DNA of 64,000 nucleotides, taken from the NCBI GenBank assembly GCA_008330645.1, contig VLTN01000007.1:62001-126000 (forward strand), in the 5' to 3' direction. The notes beneath the pieces were generated by a model that had not been told where the DNA came from, ran no database searches, and was given only the letters and a program-made list of their open reading frames with translations. This document shows positions 51,082 to 61,235 of this stretch, piece by piece; position 1 is the stretch's first letter; every line of letters begins with the position of its first letter. The position numbers were made by a program, and so were the translations under genes. The DNA is from Cafeteria roenbergensis. Taxonomy: Eukaryota > Sar > Bigyra > Bicosoecida > Cafeteriaceae.

Positions 51082-51609
51082 TCACGCCCGCTGGAGGTCG
51101 GCCTCGAGCCGGGCGCGGCCGGGCGCCCCGCTGCCTCTGTAGACGATGGTCTTGGCAGCGCCGACGATGGCAGCGAGGGCCGCGGCTTGGGCCAGGCGGG
51201 AGCCGACAGTGGCCCCGACCTCCCGGTGCAGCATCGCAATCACAAACGTGCCAGCCGCCGCGTCCAGGCCGTCGTTGTCGTGCCCGCGGACCACCTGAAC
51301 GGCCGCCGACGCCACAGAAAAGGCCAGCGTCATGCCGGTCGTGTACTTGCTCACAGACAGGGCCTGCTTTCCAACGACCAAGAACCGCTCGCGCAGCGAC
51401 GACGGCCACCGCGTCCCTGTGAGGGCGGCCGCGGCGGCCGGGTTGTGCTCGGGGTGCGCGAGCCGGGGCGGCCACACGCCCCTCACGGCGTCGTCGATTC
51501 CGGAAAAGGCCCCGAACACCAGCCCCACGACCAGCCCGTGCAGCGTGGTGTTGGCCACATAGGCCGAGAAGTGCGGGTCTACCCTGATCGCCGGCGCATT
51601 CTCCGCCAT
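51082..51609 (-). CDS. Possible TIM17/22/23-family (NDUFA11-like) membrane protein
   Basis: 175 aa from ATG 51609 (MAENAPAIRVDPHFSAYVAN); an upstream in-frame ATG at 51675 exists. Three or four Gly/Ala-rich hydrophobic helices: TTLHGLVVGLVFGAFSGIDD, GMTLAFSVASAAVQVV, DGLDAAAGTFVIAM, AAALAAIVGAAKTIVY. Small-residue spacing and the DGLD...G element recall the TIM17 family, including complex I subunit NDUFA11. If right it acts in the mitochondrial inner membrane. The similarity is weak, so the assignment is tentative. Divergent with the IAH1-like gene, 140 bp apart. Confidence 0.5.
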   Translation of the reverse strand: MAENAPAIRVDPHFSAYVANTTLHGLVVGLVFGAFSGIDDAVRGVWPPRLAHPEHNPAAAAALTGTRWPSSLRERFLVVGKQALSVSKYTTGMTLAFSVASAAVQVVRGHDNDGLDAAAGTFVIAMLHREVGATVGSRLAQAAALAAIVGAAKTIVYRGSGAPGRARLEADLQRA

Positions 51610-51664
51610 GCCCAGCGCCCGGTGCGCAGGGGGCCAAGAGGGGTGCCGGGCCGACTGACGCAAG

Positions 51665-51673
51665 CAGCAGAGC
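51665..51673 (+). promoter_or_regulatory. CAGCAGAGC motif between TIM17-like and IAH1-like genes
   Basis: One mismatch to CGGCAGAGC; 55 bp from the minus-strand ATG (51609) and 76 bp from the plus-strand ATG (51750). Confidence 0.35.
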
Positions 51674-51749
51674 ACGGGCCGGCGACCCTCACGCTGCTGC
51701 CCTGCCCGCAGCGCTGCGCACTGCTGCCCCGGCGCGGCCAGCCGCTGCC

Positions 51750-52631
51750 ATGCGCGGCGTTGTTGTGGTGTTCGGTGACAGCATCACCCAGATGGGGCAC
51801 GGAGAGGGCGCCTGGGTCGCGTGTGAGGCCGTCTCGCCACCTGCAACTGGGCGCCGCAGCGCGGCCCGCGCAGCCCCTACGCCCGGCCCAGCAACCATCG
51901 TTGCGCGAGCGTTGCGCACGCCCCTCGCCGCAGGCCTGCAGGACGCGTACTCGCGGCGGGCGGACTTTCTGAACCGCGGATTCTCGGGCTACACCACGCG
52001 GTCTGTTGGCCCGCTGCTGGACGCCATATTCCCGCCCGAGGCCGCTGGCGACGGCGGCGGCAGCAGCAGCAAGCCGTATCTGCTAACAACAGTGTGGCTG
52101 GGCGCGAACGACGCGGCGTCCAACGATCTGCAGCACGTGCCCCTCGCCGAGTTTGAGGCCCGGTTGGGCGGCATCGTGGACCGCGCGTTGCTATGCAGCC
52201 GCGCCGTGGTTGTCCTGACGCCTGCGCCGGTGGACTCAGCGGCATGGCCTGACCGGTCGAACGCGGCGTCGCTGGCGTACGGAAGGGCCGCGGCCCGGGT
52301 GGCCGCAGCCCGCGATGGGGCAACTTGCTTCGACGCCCACGCCGCGCTGCTTGAGGCCGGGGGGGAGGACTGGAAGGCCATGCTGACGGACGGACTCCAC
52401 CTGTCTCGCCGCGGCGGCGAGGCGGTGTCGAAGGGTCTGCTGAGTCACATCGAGGAGCACCACCCCGACGTGGCGCCCGGGGCGCTCAAGCAAGACGCGC
52501 CGTGGTGGCGGGACCTCGACCCAAAGGACCCTGCGGCGGCTGTGGCGGCCTTCCTCGACGGCGAGGGGGGCACCCCAGGCGAGCGGTCGGCGGAGGTCGC
52601 CGGCCCGGCCGCCGCAGCGGACCGCAGCTAG
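51750..52631 (+). CDS. IAH1: GDSL esterase, isoamyl acetate-hydrolysing (IAH1) type
   Basis: SGNH hydrolase. Exon 1 51750-51822 and exon 2 51934-52631 (intron 111 bp, phase 1) give 256 aa. The join makes EGAWVACLQDAYSRRADFLN, aligning with human IAH1 GGWGASLADRLVRKCDVLN; without splicing a 37-residue insertion would interrupt it. Block I VVVFGDSITQMGHG (Ser nucleophile), block II LNRGFSGYTTR (oxyanion Gly), block III WLGANDAASNDLQHVPL, block V DGLHLSRRGGEA (catalytic Asp/His), then the IAH1-like APWWRDLD. No signal peptide. Natural substrate not determinable. Ends with an acidic/Ala-rich tail and a TAG stop. Confidence 0.92.
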   Translation: MRGVVVVFGDSITQMGHGEGAWVACEAVSPPATGRRSAARAAPTPGPATIVARALRTPLAAGLQDAYSRRADFLNRGFSGYTTRSVGPLLDAIFPPEAAGDGGGSSSKPYLLTTVWLGANDAASNDLQHVPLAEFEARLGGIVDRALLCSRAVVVLTPAPVDSAAWPDRSNAASLAYGRAAARVAAARDGATCFDAHAALLEAGGEDWKAMLTDGLHLSRRGGEAVSKGLLSHIEEHHPDVAPGALKQDAPWWRDLDPKDPAAAVAAFLDGEGGTPGERSAEVAGPAAAADRS

Positions 52632-53054
52632 GCCAGGTGGCTTGCGTTTTGGAGGCGCGTTTCCGCGCACAACGAAGCGTGGGGCTGCGCGTGTGGGCCG
52701 CCTGCCAGTGCACCGCAAGTGCCGCGGCTCGGATCAAGGCCCATGCTGTGCGCTGCTCGGAGCGACTGGCGTGCCGCAGCTCTCTCCTGCGCCTGCTCCC
52801 GTGCCGAAGCGCGTTGCACTCGGTCGCGAGCCACACACACACTCGGTCCGAGCTTGGCGCAAACAGCACCGGAAGCAGTGGCGGCAGGCGCGCGCAACAC
52901 GGGCCTTGGGCCGCGCCGCAGCCGCGACGGCGGGGGAACTACAAGTCGAGTTGGCGGCAGAGTCCGGCCTGCGTTTTGGTGGCAACGTGGATGTTGGCGG
53001 GCGGGCGCACTTGCCGGGGGGCGCGCTCCTGCGGCTGCACGGCGGTCGCCCGCG
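52632..53054. other. 423 bp interval between IAH1-like gene and beta-COP
   Basis: No gene seen; contains CGGCAGAGT at 52955-52963. Confidence 0.5.
52955..52963 (+). promoter_or_regulatory. CGGCAGAGT motif upstream of beta-COP
   Basis: One mismatch to the nonamer, ending 91 bp before ATG 53055. Confidence 0.4.
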
Positions 53055-56000
53055 ATGGCGACGTTCGAGTCCAAGTGCACCTTCCTGGTGGGCACCCCCG
53101 AGCGCGATGAGGCTCCCACCAAGGAGGAGATTATGGCGGGCCTGCAGTCCAAGGACGACTCCGACAAAATCGCCGCGCTCAAGCGCGCGATAATGGCCCT
53201 GATGCAGGGCGAGGACCTGCCCGGCATCCTCATGGGCGTCATTCGCTACTGCGTCAACACGGACAACCACGAACTCCAGAAGCTGATGATGCTGTACTGG
53301 GAGATCGTGGAGAAGTACGATGCGAGCGGCAAGCCGCTGCCCCAGCTCTTGCTCATCGTGTGAGTTCGCGCGCGCGCCCTCGCTCGGCCGCGCCCACCCC
53401 TTCGCCGGGCGGCAGCCAGGGGCGGATCGCGTGCTCCGAGCGCGCAGCGCGGCGCGGCGGCCCGGCCGGGCAGGCAAGGCCGGGGGGGGGAGGAGAGGCG
53501 CCTGCGATCGCTCGCTCGCGCGCTTGTCGGCGATCAGGCGAAGCGCAGCCGCCCCGCTCCCTCCGCGCGCGCGACTGCGCCTGGCGACCCGTGCCCTGCG
53601 CTCCCGCCCCGGCGTTTCGTTTTTCGCAGCAACGCGCTCCGCAACAACCTCATCCACCCGAACGAGTATTTGCGCGGCTGCACGCTGCGGTTCCTGTGCA
53701 AGATTGCCGAGCCCGACCTTGTGGAGCCCCTGGTGCCGGCCATCAAGGACTGCCTCTCCCACCGCCACCGCTTCGTGCGTCGCAACGGCTTCCTCGCCGT
53801 GTACGCCATCGCCAAGCGGGCGCCGGAGCTCTTCCCGGACGCGGCCGAGGTGGTGGCCGAGTTCTTGGAGAAGGAGACGGACGAGGCCGCGCGCCGCAAC
53901 GCCTTCCTCATGCTGTTCAACTGCGCACAGGACCGCGCGATCGACTTCTTCGCCAGGCACGCGGAAGACGCCGAGTCGTTCGGGGAGGGCTTCAGCCTGC
54001 TGCTGCTCGACCTCGCTCGCCGGTCGAGCAAGCGCGACGCCGACCAAGCACTCAAGGCGCGCTTCATCAGGCCCATCTTCTCCCTCCTCGATTCGGACTC
54101 GCCGGCAGTCGCTTTCGAGGCCGCGTCCACCCTCACGGCGCTGTCGGCGGCCCCCACGGCGGTGCGCGCCGCCGCGCAGGCGTGGACCGGCCTGCTGCGC
54201 AAGGAGGCCGACAACAACGTCAAGCTCGTCATCCTCGAGCGCCTCTCCGAGCTGCGCGTCCGCCACGCGCGCGTGCTCCGCGAGCTGGTGCTGGACGTCC
54301 TGGGCGTGCTCAGCACGCAGGCCACCGAGGTGCGCGAGAAGGCCCTCGCCCTCGCCATGTCCCTCGCGTCGCCCCGCAACGTCGAAGGCATCGTTGTGGC
54401 CCTGCGCAAGCAGCTCCAGGTCACGCGCGAGGAGGAGGCCGCCGCCTCTGCCACCGGCGCCGGGGCCAAGGCCGTCCAGCAGTACCGCCGCCTCCTCGTC
54501 GGCGCCATCCACTCCTGCGCCACCCGCTTCCCCGCCGTCGCCGAGGGCGTTGTCATCCTCCTCATGGACTTCCTCGGGTCCGAAGGCGCCACCCGCGTCG
54601 CCCGCTTCGTCCGCGAGACCGCCGAGGCGCAGCCCTCACTCCGCAAGGCCATCCTGGCCAAGCTCTGCGAAGTGCTCCCTCAGATCAAGGCGCCGGAGGT
54701 GGCGCGCCAGGCGCTCTGGGTGATGGGCCAGTACTCGGAGGACGCCCGCGCCATCAAGGCCGCCTTTGCCTCCGTCAGACACTGCCTCGGCCCGCTGCCG
54801 CTCGAGCGGGACCCCGCCGACCTGGAGAGGGAGGCGGCAGCTGCCGCCGTTGGGGCGGCAGCCGATGCCGATGCCGCCACCGCCGACGCCGCCGCCGCGG
54901 CGCCCGCCCCGGCCTCCTCCGGCTCCAGGGCTTCCGACAGCGCGGCGCCTGCTGAGACCTCCCGCCCCAAGCGCAAGGGCCCCCGCGTGCTCAAGGACGG
55001 CACCTACGCCACGCAGCCCTCCAGCTCGGAGACGTCGGGCCCTGCTTCCAGCGCCCGCCGCGGCGCCGCAGCCAACGCCGAGGACTCGTGGCCGTACCTC
55101 CGCCGCATGGTGGTGCGCGGCACCCACTCCCTCCGCGCCGACCGGCCCAACTACTACGCGGCTTCGGCGGTCGCGTCCACGCTCACCAAGCTCGCGCTGC
55201 GCGCCTGCGCTGTGCACGGCGAGGCTAGCCGCGAGGGAAAGTCCGCCGTGCTCGACACCCTCGTCGTCCTCTGCGCCGTGCTCGAGGCCACGGCCAAGAC
55301 CGCGTCGGACCCCACCGCCGCCCGGGAGGCCAGGGACGCGCTGGGCGGCGCCGTGGGCGGATCGGCCGGGGCCGACGCCACCGGCCGCCCCCTCACCCTG
55401 CCCGACGGCCGCGCCTCGGCGCTGGGAAACCTGCGCGTGGAGCAGGACGCCTTCGAGCACGTGGCCGTTTGCATGCGCGTGCTGGGCGACGCCAAGGCGC
55501 GCGGCGTGGCGCAGAAGCAGCTGCTGGACGGGAGCAGCGCCTCCCTCCGAGGCATGCTCGAGTTCGAGCGCGCCATGGCCAAGGGCTCCGCCTCAGTCGG
55601 GCCCGCAGAGGCGGACGCCGTGGCCGAGGCGGCAGCAGCGGCGGCGGAGAAGGCAGCATCGTCCACCGCGGCAGAGCTCGCCGGCAAGGCCGCCGACGCC
55701 GACGCCAAGGTGAGCGCCGAGGTGCTGCTCGCGCACGCCGACGACGCAATCGCCTTCCGCCAGCTCCGCGCCGGCCGCGCGACCGGCGCCAAGGCGGGGC
55801 AGAGCACGTCTGCGGCGGACCTGGCGCTCGACGACGACGCGGACGTGGCCGTGGCCCGCGGCGAAGAGGCCGACGACTTCGCCTCGCGGCTCCAGCGCGT
55901 GCGGCCCCTCACCGGGTTCTCCGACCCCGTGTACGTGGAAGCCGTCGTGACGGTGCGCGACTATGACGTCACGCTGGAGATGGCCGTGATGAACCGCACG

Positions 56001-56591
56001 GACCGCACCCTCACCAACTGCTCTGTCGAGCTCGGCACGGTGGGCGAGCTCAAGGTGGTGGACAAGCCCGTCCCCTTCACCCTCGGCCCCTACGAGACCC
56101 GCTCCGTGCGCGCCTCGGTCAAGGTCTCCACCACGGAGAGCGGCAAGATCTTCGGCGACGTCATCTTCGACAAGCCCGGAAAGGCGGAGAAGGCCGTGGT
56201 GGCGCTCAGCCACATGCACGTCGACGTCATGGACTACATCCGCCCCGCCTACTGCGACGCGGAGGCCTTCCGCAAGATGTGGGCGGAGTTCGAGTGGGAG
56301 AACCGCGTCACGGTGAACACCAACATTGCGGCCCTTGGCGACTACGTCGCGCACATCGTGCGCATCACCAACATGCGGTGCCTCACCCCCATCGCCGCTC
56401 TCAGCGGCTCCGCGCGCTTCCTGGCCGCCAACCTCTACGCCAGGTCCGTCTTCGGCGAGGATGCGCTGGCCAACGTGTCCGTGGAGCACGGCGCCAACGG
56501 CTCCATCAAGGGCCACCTGCGCATCCGCGCCAAGACGCAGGGCGTGGCCCTCGCCCTCGGCGAGCGCGTGACCGCTCACCAGAAGGTCTAG
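53055..56591 (+). CDS. COPB1: Coatomer subunit beta (beta-COP)
   Basis: Subunit of the COPI coat for Golgi-to-ER and intra-Golgi transport. Exon 1 53055-53359, intron 270 bp (phase 2), exon 2 53630-56591; 1088 aa. N-terminal HEAT solenoid: LGLQ-type start GLQSKDDSDKIAALKRAIMA, MQGEDLPGILMGVIRYCVNT, then across the join LLLIVNALRNNLIHPNEYLR, RGCTLRFLCKIAEPDLVEPL, HRHRFVRRNGFLAVYAIAKR and ADNNVKLVILERLSELR, all colinear with human COPB1. A variable Ala-rich linker (~480-560) precedes the C-terminal appendage-like part (GFSDPVYVEAVVTVRDYDVT; DVMDYIRPAYC; FRKMWAEFEWENRVTVNTNI). Ends with TAG. Confidence 0.96.
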
Positions 56592-56821
56592 GCGCGGGCC
56601 CGCCGCTGAGGCTTCGTGCTGCTTGCTTCATCTCCGTCGCCTTCTCCCGCTGGTGCTGGCCTGAGTGCGTGCCTGGCCGCGCGTGCGTGCGCGCGAGAGG
56701 CGCCGCGCGATACGCCTCTCGTTCGGCCGCGAGTGTGTGGCATGTTTGCGACGTGTCGCCTTTGGCCCCAACTTGAGCCCGACGCTGCTCTGCCGCCTGC
56801 GCAGCACGCTCACCACAGAGA

Positions 56822-59800
56822 TCAGCCGCGGGAACAATGCCGCAAGGCGCTGTGTCCGTGGGCGGCAAAGAATGCCCGCAGCGCCGCCTCGCAGGCCGCG
56901 AAGGAGTCGTGCGGGCGCACGTGCGGCTGCAGCCAGTCCGGCAGCCGGGACCGAACGCGGTCCGTGCCGAACCGCGCGTCTGCAAGCACCGTGGCTGCCC
57001 AGTCGCCCTTGTGTCGCACCGCGCGGCCGATGGCCTGGTTCACCGCCTGCATGCACAGGCTCTCGTACAGGCGCCGGCCAGCTCCCGCGCCGTGCCTCGC
57101 GTCAGCGCGGGCCATGCGCTCTTGCAGCTCCGGGTCCGCCGCGTTGGCGTAGGGGAGGCCGGCCACGACCACCGTGCGCGCGAGCCCGTCGGAGAAGTTG
57201 AGGCCCTCGCTGAGCTTGCCGCCCATGACCGCAAACATGACAGCGCCCTTGGCCGCCGCCTCGCCGTAGTCCCTGAGCACCGCGTCCAGGTCCTCTGCGC
57301 CCCGCGGCTCCCGAAACACGCGCTTGACCTTGCCCAGCCTCTCGGCGAGCCCCGAGGCGGTCCACACGCCGCGCGGGCCCAGCAGGCTGTCCTCCACTGC
57401 GTACGACGGCAGGAACACGGCCATTCCCGCCGGGGCGAAGCGAGCGATTCGCAGCAGCGCCTCTCCCAGGTCCGCCATGGCCAGGCTGCCCCCCGGGCCG
57501 CCGCGCCCGCGCATGGACAGGTCGAGCCGCCTCCCGGCAGGGCCCGCCGGCATCACCGCGCCGCAGAGGGCCTCCCCGCCGACCACGTGCCCGCAGGCGA
57601 AGCTCGTGATGCGGGCGGGAGGCAGGGACGGGAACAGCTGCTGCCGCATCTCCTCGAGCGGGGGCATGGTGCCGCCCGCGAGCACCACTGCGCGCGGCTC
57701 AGCAAACAGCGGCCGCACCGCTGCAGCCGGCGCCACCAGGCTGAACTTGATTGACACGGCGGCCAGCGCAGCCGCGGGGGCGCGGTCCCACGGCGTGGCG
57801 CTCGGGCGGTGGCGGCGCGCTGATGCCTTCCCAGCGGCCCCGGCTGCGCTCCCGCCGGATGGGACAGGCGCGGGGGCCCTGGCCGCCGCGGCCGCTCGCG
57901 CTGCGGCCACCGCCTTGGTCACGGCAGCGACGTCAACCGTCACAAGGATCCTTCCGTCCTCGTCGCCCTGGAGGCATGCCTGCAGGAACCCACACACGGA
58001 CTGCATGGCGGACGCGGCGCCCATCCGAGGCGCAGCCCCGGCTCCATCCGAGGCGGCCCGACCGTCGGCGCCACTCGCTGCTGCTGCTGCTGCCGCCTCC
58101 GCCGACGCCGCCGCCGCCGCCGCCGCCACGTCCACGAAACCGCGGAGCTTCCTCGAGAGGCCGGCCGCGTCAGCCCACGCGCTGAGGTCGTGCAGGTTGA
58201 GGTGGTCGGCGCGCCCCGCAGCCCAGAGCTCAGACGGGAACAGCATCCACCGGCCTGACGCGCTGGGCACCTCTGCAGAGCGGACCACGGTTGCCACGGG
58301 CGCGCCCCCCTGCCCAGTGCTCGCTGCCCCGGCCCCGCCGACGTCGTCAGACCCTTCCGCGCGGGCAGCCTCCCGCTCGCGGGCGGCAGCAACCGCCCTC
58401 CTCGCCGCCCGCTCGCACAGCGGCTGTCGCGCGGACGCCCGCTGCGCCACGCCCAGCAGCGCCCGCAGCAGCGCGACCAGCCTCGAACACTGGATCACGT
58501 TGCGACCCCGCAGCCTGCTCCGGTACCGCCGCAGGTACTCTTCCGCCTGCCGGCACGCGTGAAGCAGCGTCAGGCCGGTGAGCACGGCGCCGTTGGCCTG
58601 GCCCGCCGCCGCGGCCAGGTTGTGGGCCTCGTCCACCACCACCACCGCCCCGCGCAGGCCGATGCCAACGGCTCCCCTCGCGCTCTCGCTCAGCAACGAA
58701 GTGTAGGGCAGAGCCACGACGTCGGCAAGCGGGAGCGCTTTTCTCACCGCGTAGTAGGGGCAAGCCCCGTGTCGGCGGCCCAGGGCGGCCGCCTCCTCCA
58801 CGTCAACACCGCCTCTAGCTGCCAGCAGGCGCTCCCCGAGGCGATCCACGGCCTCTGCGCCGGCGAACGGACAGCCCGCGCCGCTGCACCCGCTGGCGCC
58901 CCCCTTGGCAGCCCTCGTGCCCCGCCGGGCTCTGTCTCTGAGCTGCAGGCACCTGTCTGCCATGGCGGAGTCGGTTCCCAGCGCCCTCACGGCGTCGTTC
59001 ACGCAGAGCTGCTGGCGTCCCCCAACGTGCACCGCCCGCACCGCCTCGCCGACCGACGTGCGCCCCAGCTCCCCGAGGAACTGCGTCACCTGGGAGTGAG
59101 TCCTGGACGCGAACACCAGCTGCCGCACCCACGCCCCTGCTGGCCGCAGCCCCGCCGCGGGCAGCGCGTCCACCCCGCCGGCGGCCCCCCCCCTCGCAGC
59201 CCCGTCCCTCTCAGCCCGCAGGAGCGCCGCCAGACGAGACGCCTCACCGACAGCGCCGTCTCCGCCTCCGCCTCCGCCTCCGCTGCCGCTGCCACCGCCA
59301 GCATCGTCGCCGGCGTCGAGCAGCAGCGCCTCCTCCTCGTCCTCTTCCTCTTCGCCCACAACACCGTCAGTGGCTGCAGCCGCCGCCGCAGCCGTTGAAG
59401 TCGCGGCTACGGCAGCAGAGCCGCCAGCGGGCGCGCCAATCGCGCTCCGCCCGGCATGGGGCTGCCGCGACCTCGCGCCGCCCGCCCGTGACCCGCCCAT
59501 CTGCCTGCCGCGCCCCCCCGCCATCCCGGCACCGTCTTCGTCCTCCGGCCACCCCCTGCGAGCGTCGTCGTCCACCACCGCCAGTCGGGCCCTGGCCAAG
59601 TCACGGGCGGTTCGGCAAGCCCGCTGGGCGGCGACGAGCCGGTCAGCCTGAGCGCTGCGACCCGCCTCCTGGAGCCACGCCGGCGCTGCGCACAACGAAG
59701 GGGTCGGGCTCTGATAGCGGGCGGGGGTGGGGGGGGGGGCTTCGAGCGGAGCCCTGTGCGCAGGGTTTCGGGCACCGGCGGCCCCGAGAAGAAAGGCAGG

Positions 59801-60472
59801 CAGCCAGTCGGGAGCTCGCTGGAGGGCGGCAGGGCCACGCACGCCGCGATCACGAGGCGCCGCTCCGGGACCACGTGGGGCGACCGGGTCGCGCTACAGC
59901 CACTCCTCACCTGGAAGCTTGGATGCGGGGGCGCAGGGCGTCGGGGAGGCGGCTCGGGGCCGCTTGGACCGCGCAAGCCAGCGGCGGGTCGGGGAGGAGA
60001 GCCCGCGCCCTGTGGCGGAGGGGACGCCAGGCTCAGGCGCATCGCCGGCGTCCGCGTCATGCGCGTCCGCGCGGGCTGGCTGGGCCGCCTCCGCCGGGTC
60101 GGGTTCCGGGGCTTGCAGCTCGTCCGCGAAGCCCGGAATGTCGCTCCACCCGTAGCTCGAGTCGTCCGACTCGTGCGACTTGAGCCAGTGCAGGGCCGAG
60201 CAGATGATGCTAAGCGTCTTGCCCTGCGCCCAGAGGCGGCGAACTGGGCAAGCGGGCGGCAGTCGCTGAGCGCTGCGCGGCGGCCACACCCGGCGCATGC
60301 AAAGATGCAGCGTGAGGCGCAGCGCCAGTCCTGCCAGGCTCACCGTGCCGGTTGGGCTTTCGAAGACCCCCACTTTCCTCGATTCGATGGCCTCCCACAT
60401 TGCGCGCATGAGCTGCCGCTGCACATCGTAAGGTTCGAACGGAAACGGGAAGCCGCCTTCAGGCTCCGCCAT
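56822..60472 (-). CDS. DDX11: Chl1/DDX11-type Fe-S DNA helicase
   Basis: XPD-family 5'-3' helicase used in sister-chromatid cohesion and replication-fork processing. Exons 60472-60344, 60223-59911 and 59685-56822 (introns 120 and 225 bp) give 1101 aa. Start: FPFPFEPYDVQRQLMRAMWE. Walker A FESPTGTGKTLSIICSALHW is rebuilt across intron 1. Motif Ia region RQLVFASRTHSQVTQFLGEL. The four Fe-S cysteines can be placed at QQLCVND, ADRCLQL, AGCPFAG and HGACPYYAVRK. Motif II VVVVDEAHNLAAAA (~496). C-terminal motifs: GAVMFAVMGGKLSEGLNFSD (V), QAIGRAVRHKGDWAATVLAD (VI). CPYYAVRKALPLADVVALPY with LRGAVVVVDEAHNL favours Chl1/DDX11 over RAD3/XPD or FANCJ. Ala-rich insertions are present. Confidence 0.92.
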
Positions 60473-60619
60473 TCGCCACGCACGCCTCCGTTGGCGTCCC
60501 CGAACCTCGCGGGCGGCGGAAGAGTCGCAGCCCGGCCTGGCTACCAAAGTGCCGCACTGTTGCGGCCCAGGAGCCGCATTGCCTGCTGCTTGGCGCTAGC
60601 TCCGGCGATTGTTGGCCGG

Positions 60620-60628
60620 CGGCAGAGC
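60620..60628 (+). promoter_or_regulatory. CGGCAGAGC motif upstream of Chl1
   Basis: Exact nonamer, 147 bp from the Chl1 ATG (60472); somewhat further than typical. Confidence 0.35.
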
Positions 60629-61151
60629 AGCAGCGCGACCGTGGCTCGCTGACTTGCCCACCAGACGCTTGCGCCAGGGACACAGGCAGCATGCAAAGGT
60701 CGCCCCGTCAAGGACGGTGGCTCGCCTTGTCCCGCCGCGCTGCGCAACCGCCCAAGGCGGGACGCAGCGCTCCTACACACGCCTCGGCCACACGCCAGTT
60801 CTTGTGTCGCGGCCGAACGCGGCGGCCAGACAGGGAGCCTCCTCCATGCGAGCCTTCGGGCAAAGACCAAGACTAAAACGGGGCGGCGGCGATGGCCCCA
60901 GACGGCAGCTGCGTGCTCTCGCGCACGGCAGTGGTGCAGGCCGGAGCGGGGTTGGGCGCCCACGTCAGTTCGCGCGGGCATCGCAAGCAACCAGTGCCTC
61001 GCCGCAACGCCCAGCCCCTGGCCCGGCGCGAACGTGGCGTCCCCCTGCGCCGAAATGCCGGCGCGGAGCCTGGGCCCGGGCCAGCCAGGTGCGAGCCGGG
61101 CCCACGGCGCGGAGCGGAGCGGTCGCGGCGGCAGAACGCGCCCCGACGGCC

Positions 61152-61160
61152 CGGCAGAGC
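61152..61160 (+). promoter_or_regulatory. CGGCAGAGC motif upstream of the 61236 gene
   Basis: Exact nonamer ending 75 bp before ATG 61236. Confidence 0.5.
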
Positions 61161-61235
61161 TCCGAGCACATGGGACAAAACCTCGAAAATGGAACACACA
61201 GCCCGGCGCGCATTGCGCTGGTCCGCGCCCCGGCC

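Larger units (their letters stand above)
60473..61235. other. 763 bp divergent interval Chl1 / unknown membrane protein
   Basis: No gene seen despite long stop-free frames on both strands, which are expected at this GC content. Exact CGGCAGAGC at 60620-60628 and 61152-61160. Confidence 0.45.
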
